A stretch of 39,627 nt of DNA from an uncultured Woeseiaceae bacterium (GTDB lineage Bacteria; Pseudomonadota; Gammaproteobacteria; Steroidobacterales; Woeseiaceae): NCBI GenBank assembly GCA_947259985.1, contig CAMYOJ010000022.1:5172-44798 (forward strand), written 5' to 3'. Positions 39,589 through 39,627 of this stretch are shown piece after piece. The notes under the pieces were generated by a model. The model did no database searches. It saw only the letters and a list, made by a program, of their open reading frames with translations, and was not told the origin of the DNA. A program made the position numbers and the translations under genes. Every line of letters begins with the position of its first letter. Positions within the stretch are counted from its first letter, which is position 1.

Positions 39589-39627
39589 GCGCTTTTCGAT
39601 GACGAAATTTCGAAACATGCGGCACGC

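Overview
The window looks like chromosomal core sequence from a free-living gammaproteobacterium that is GC-rich (estimated by eye at about 60%). The evidence is gene order. The block rluC / maf(yceF) / yceD / rpmF / plsX / fabH, the block clpS-clpA / infA / aat, and the block trxB / ftsK-lolA-(vanZ)-rarA-serS all match the order known from E. coli and relatives. A type II secretion cluster, an OprI-like lipoprotein and a four-gene SOS mutasome also fit. I cannot name a genus. No prophage, insertion sequence, CRISPR array or resistance island is visible, and no gene-free stretch exceeds 300 bases (the longest is about 280 bases, 7122-7399).

Layout. 1-4.5 kb: end of rluC, then maf facing away from yceD-rpmF-plsX-fabH. 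This block is bracketed by two copies, in opposite orientation, of an unusual palindromic repeat (793-877 and 4413-4490). The yceD gene appears to carry a single-base frameshift. 4.5-7.2 kb: a DUF1232 protein, a glutathione S-transferase, and an L,D-transpeptidase facing an Lpp/OprI-type lipoprotein that is its likely substrate. 7.2-13.3 kb: lexA-imuA-imuB-dnaE2, one tightly packed operon with two SOS boxes, encoding inducible translesion DNA synthesis. 13.3-19.4 kb, minus strand: gspC-gspD-gspE-gspF plus a small acidic protein; the pseudopilin genes are not here, and GspE has lost its tetracysteine zinc site.

19.5-25.4 kb: clpS-clpA (N-end-rule proteolysis) convergent with trxB / GNAT-like DUF482 protein / aat / infA. 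Aat makes N-degrons that ClpS-ClpA recognise, so both halves of that pathway lie side by side. 25.5-31.5 kb: ftsK-lolA-vanZ-rarA-serS. 31.5-33.1 kb: a Bax-inhibitor-1/YccA membrane protein, a short-chain dehydrogenase and tRNA-Ser(UGA). 33.2-36.9 kb: small conserved genes (DUF1579-like secreted protein, a small membrane protein, a membrane-anchored SixA-like phosphatase, YjbQ, Bcp peroxiredoxin) and a CotH-like secreted protein. 36.9-39.6 kb: a DUF4956-like membrane protein, a PhoU-like DUF47 protein with its PiT phosphate transporter, and tRNA-Arg(CCU).

The points most worth a second look are the palindrome pair around the fatty-acid/ribosomal block, the yceD frameshift with a near-leaderless promoter, the GspE missing both CxxC pairs in a split secretion cluster, the extended N-terminus of ImuB with a clamp-like motif, and the CotH-like/DUF4956 pair.
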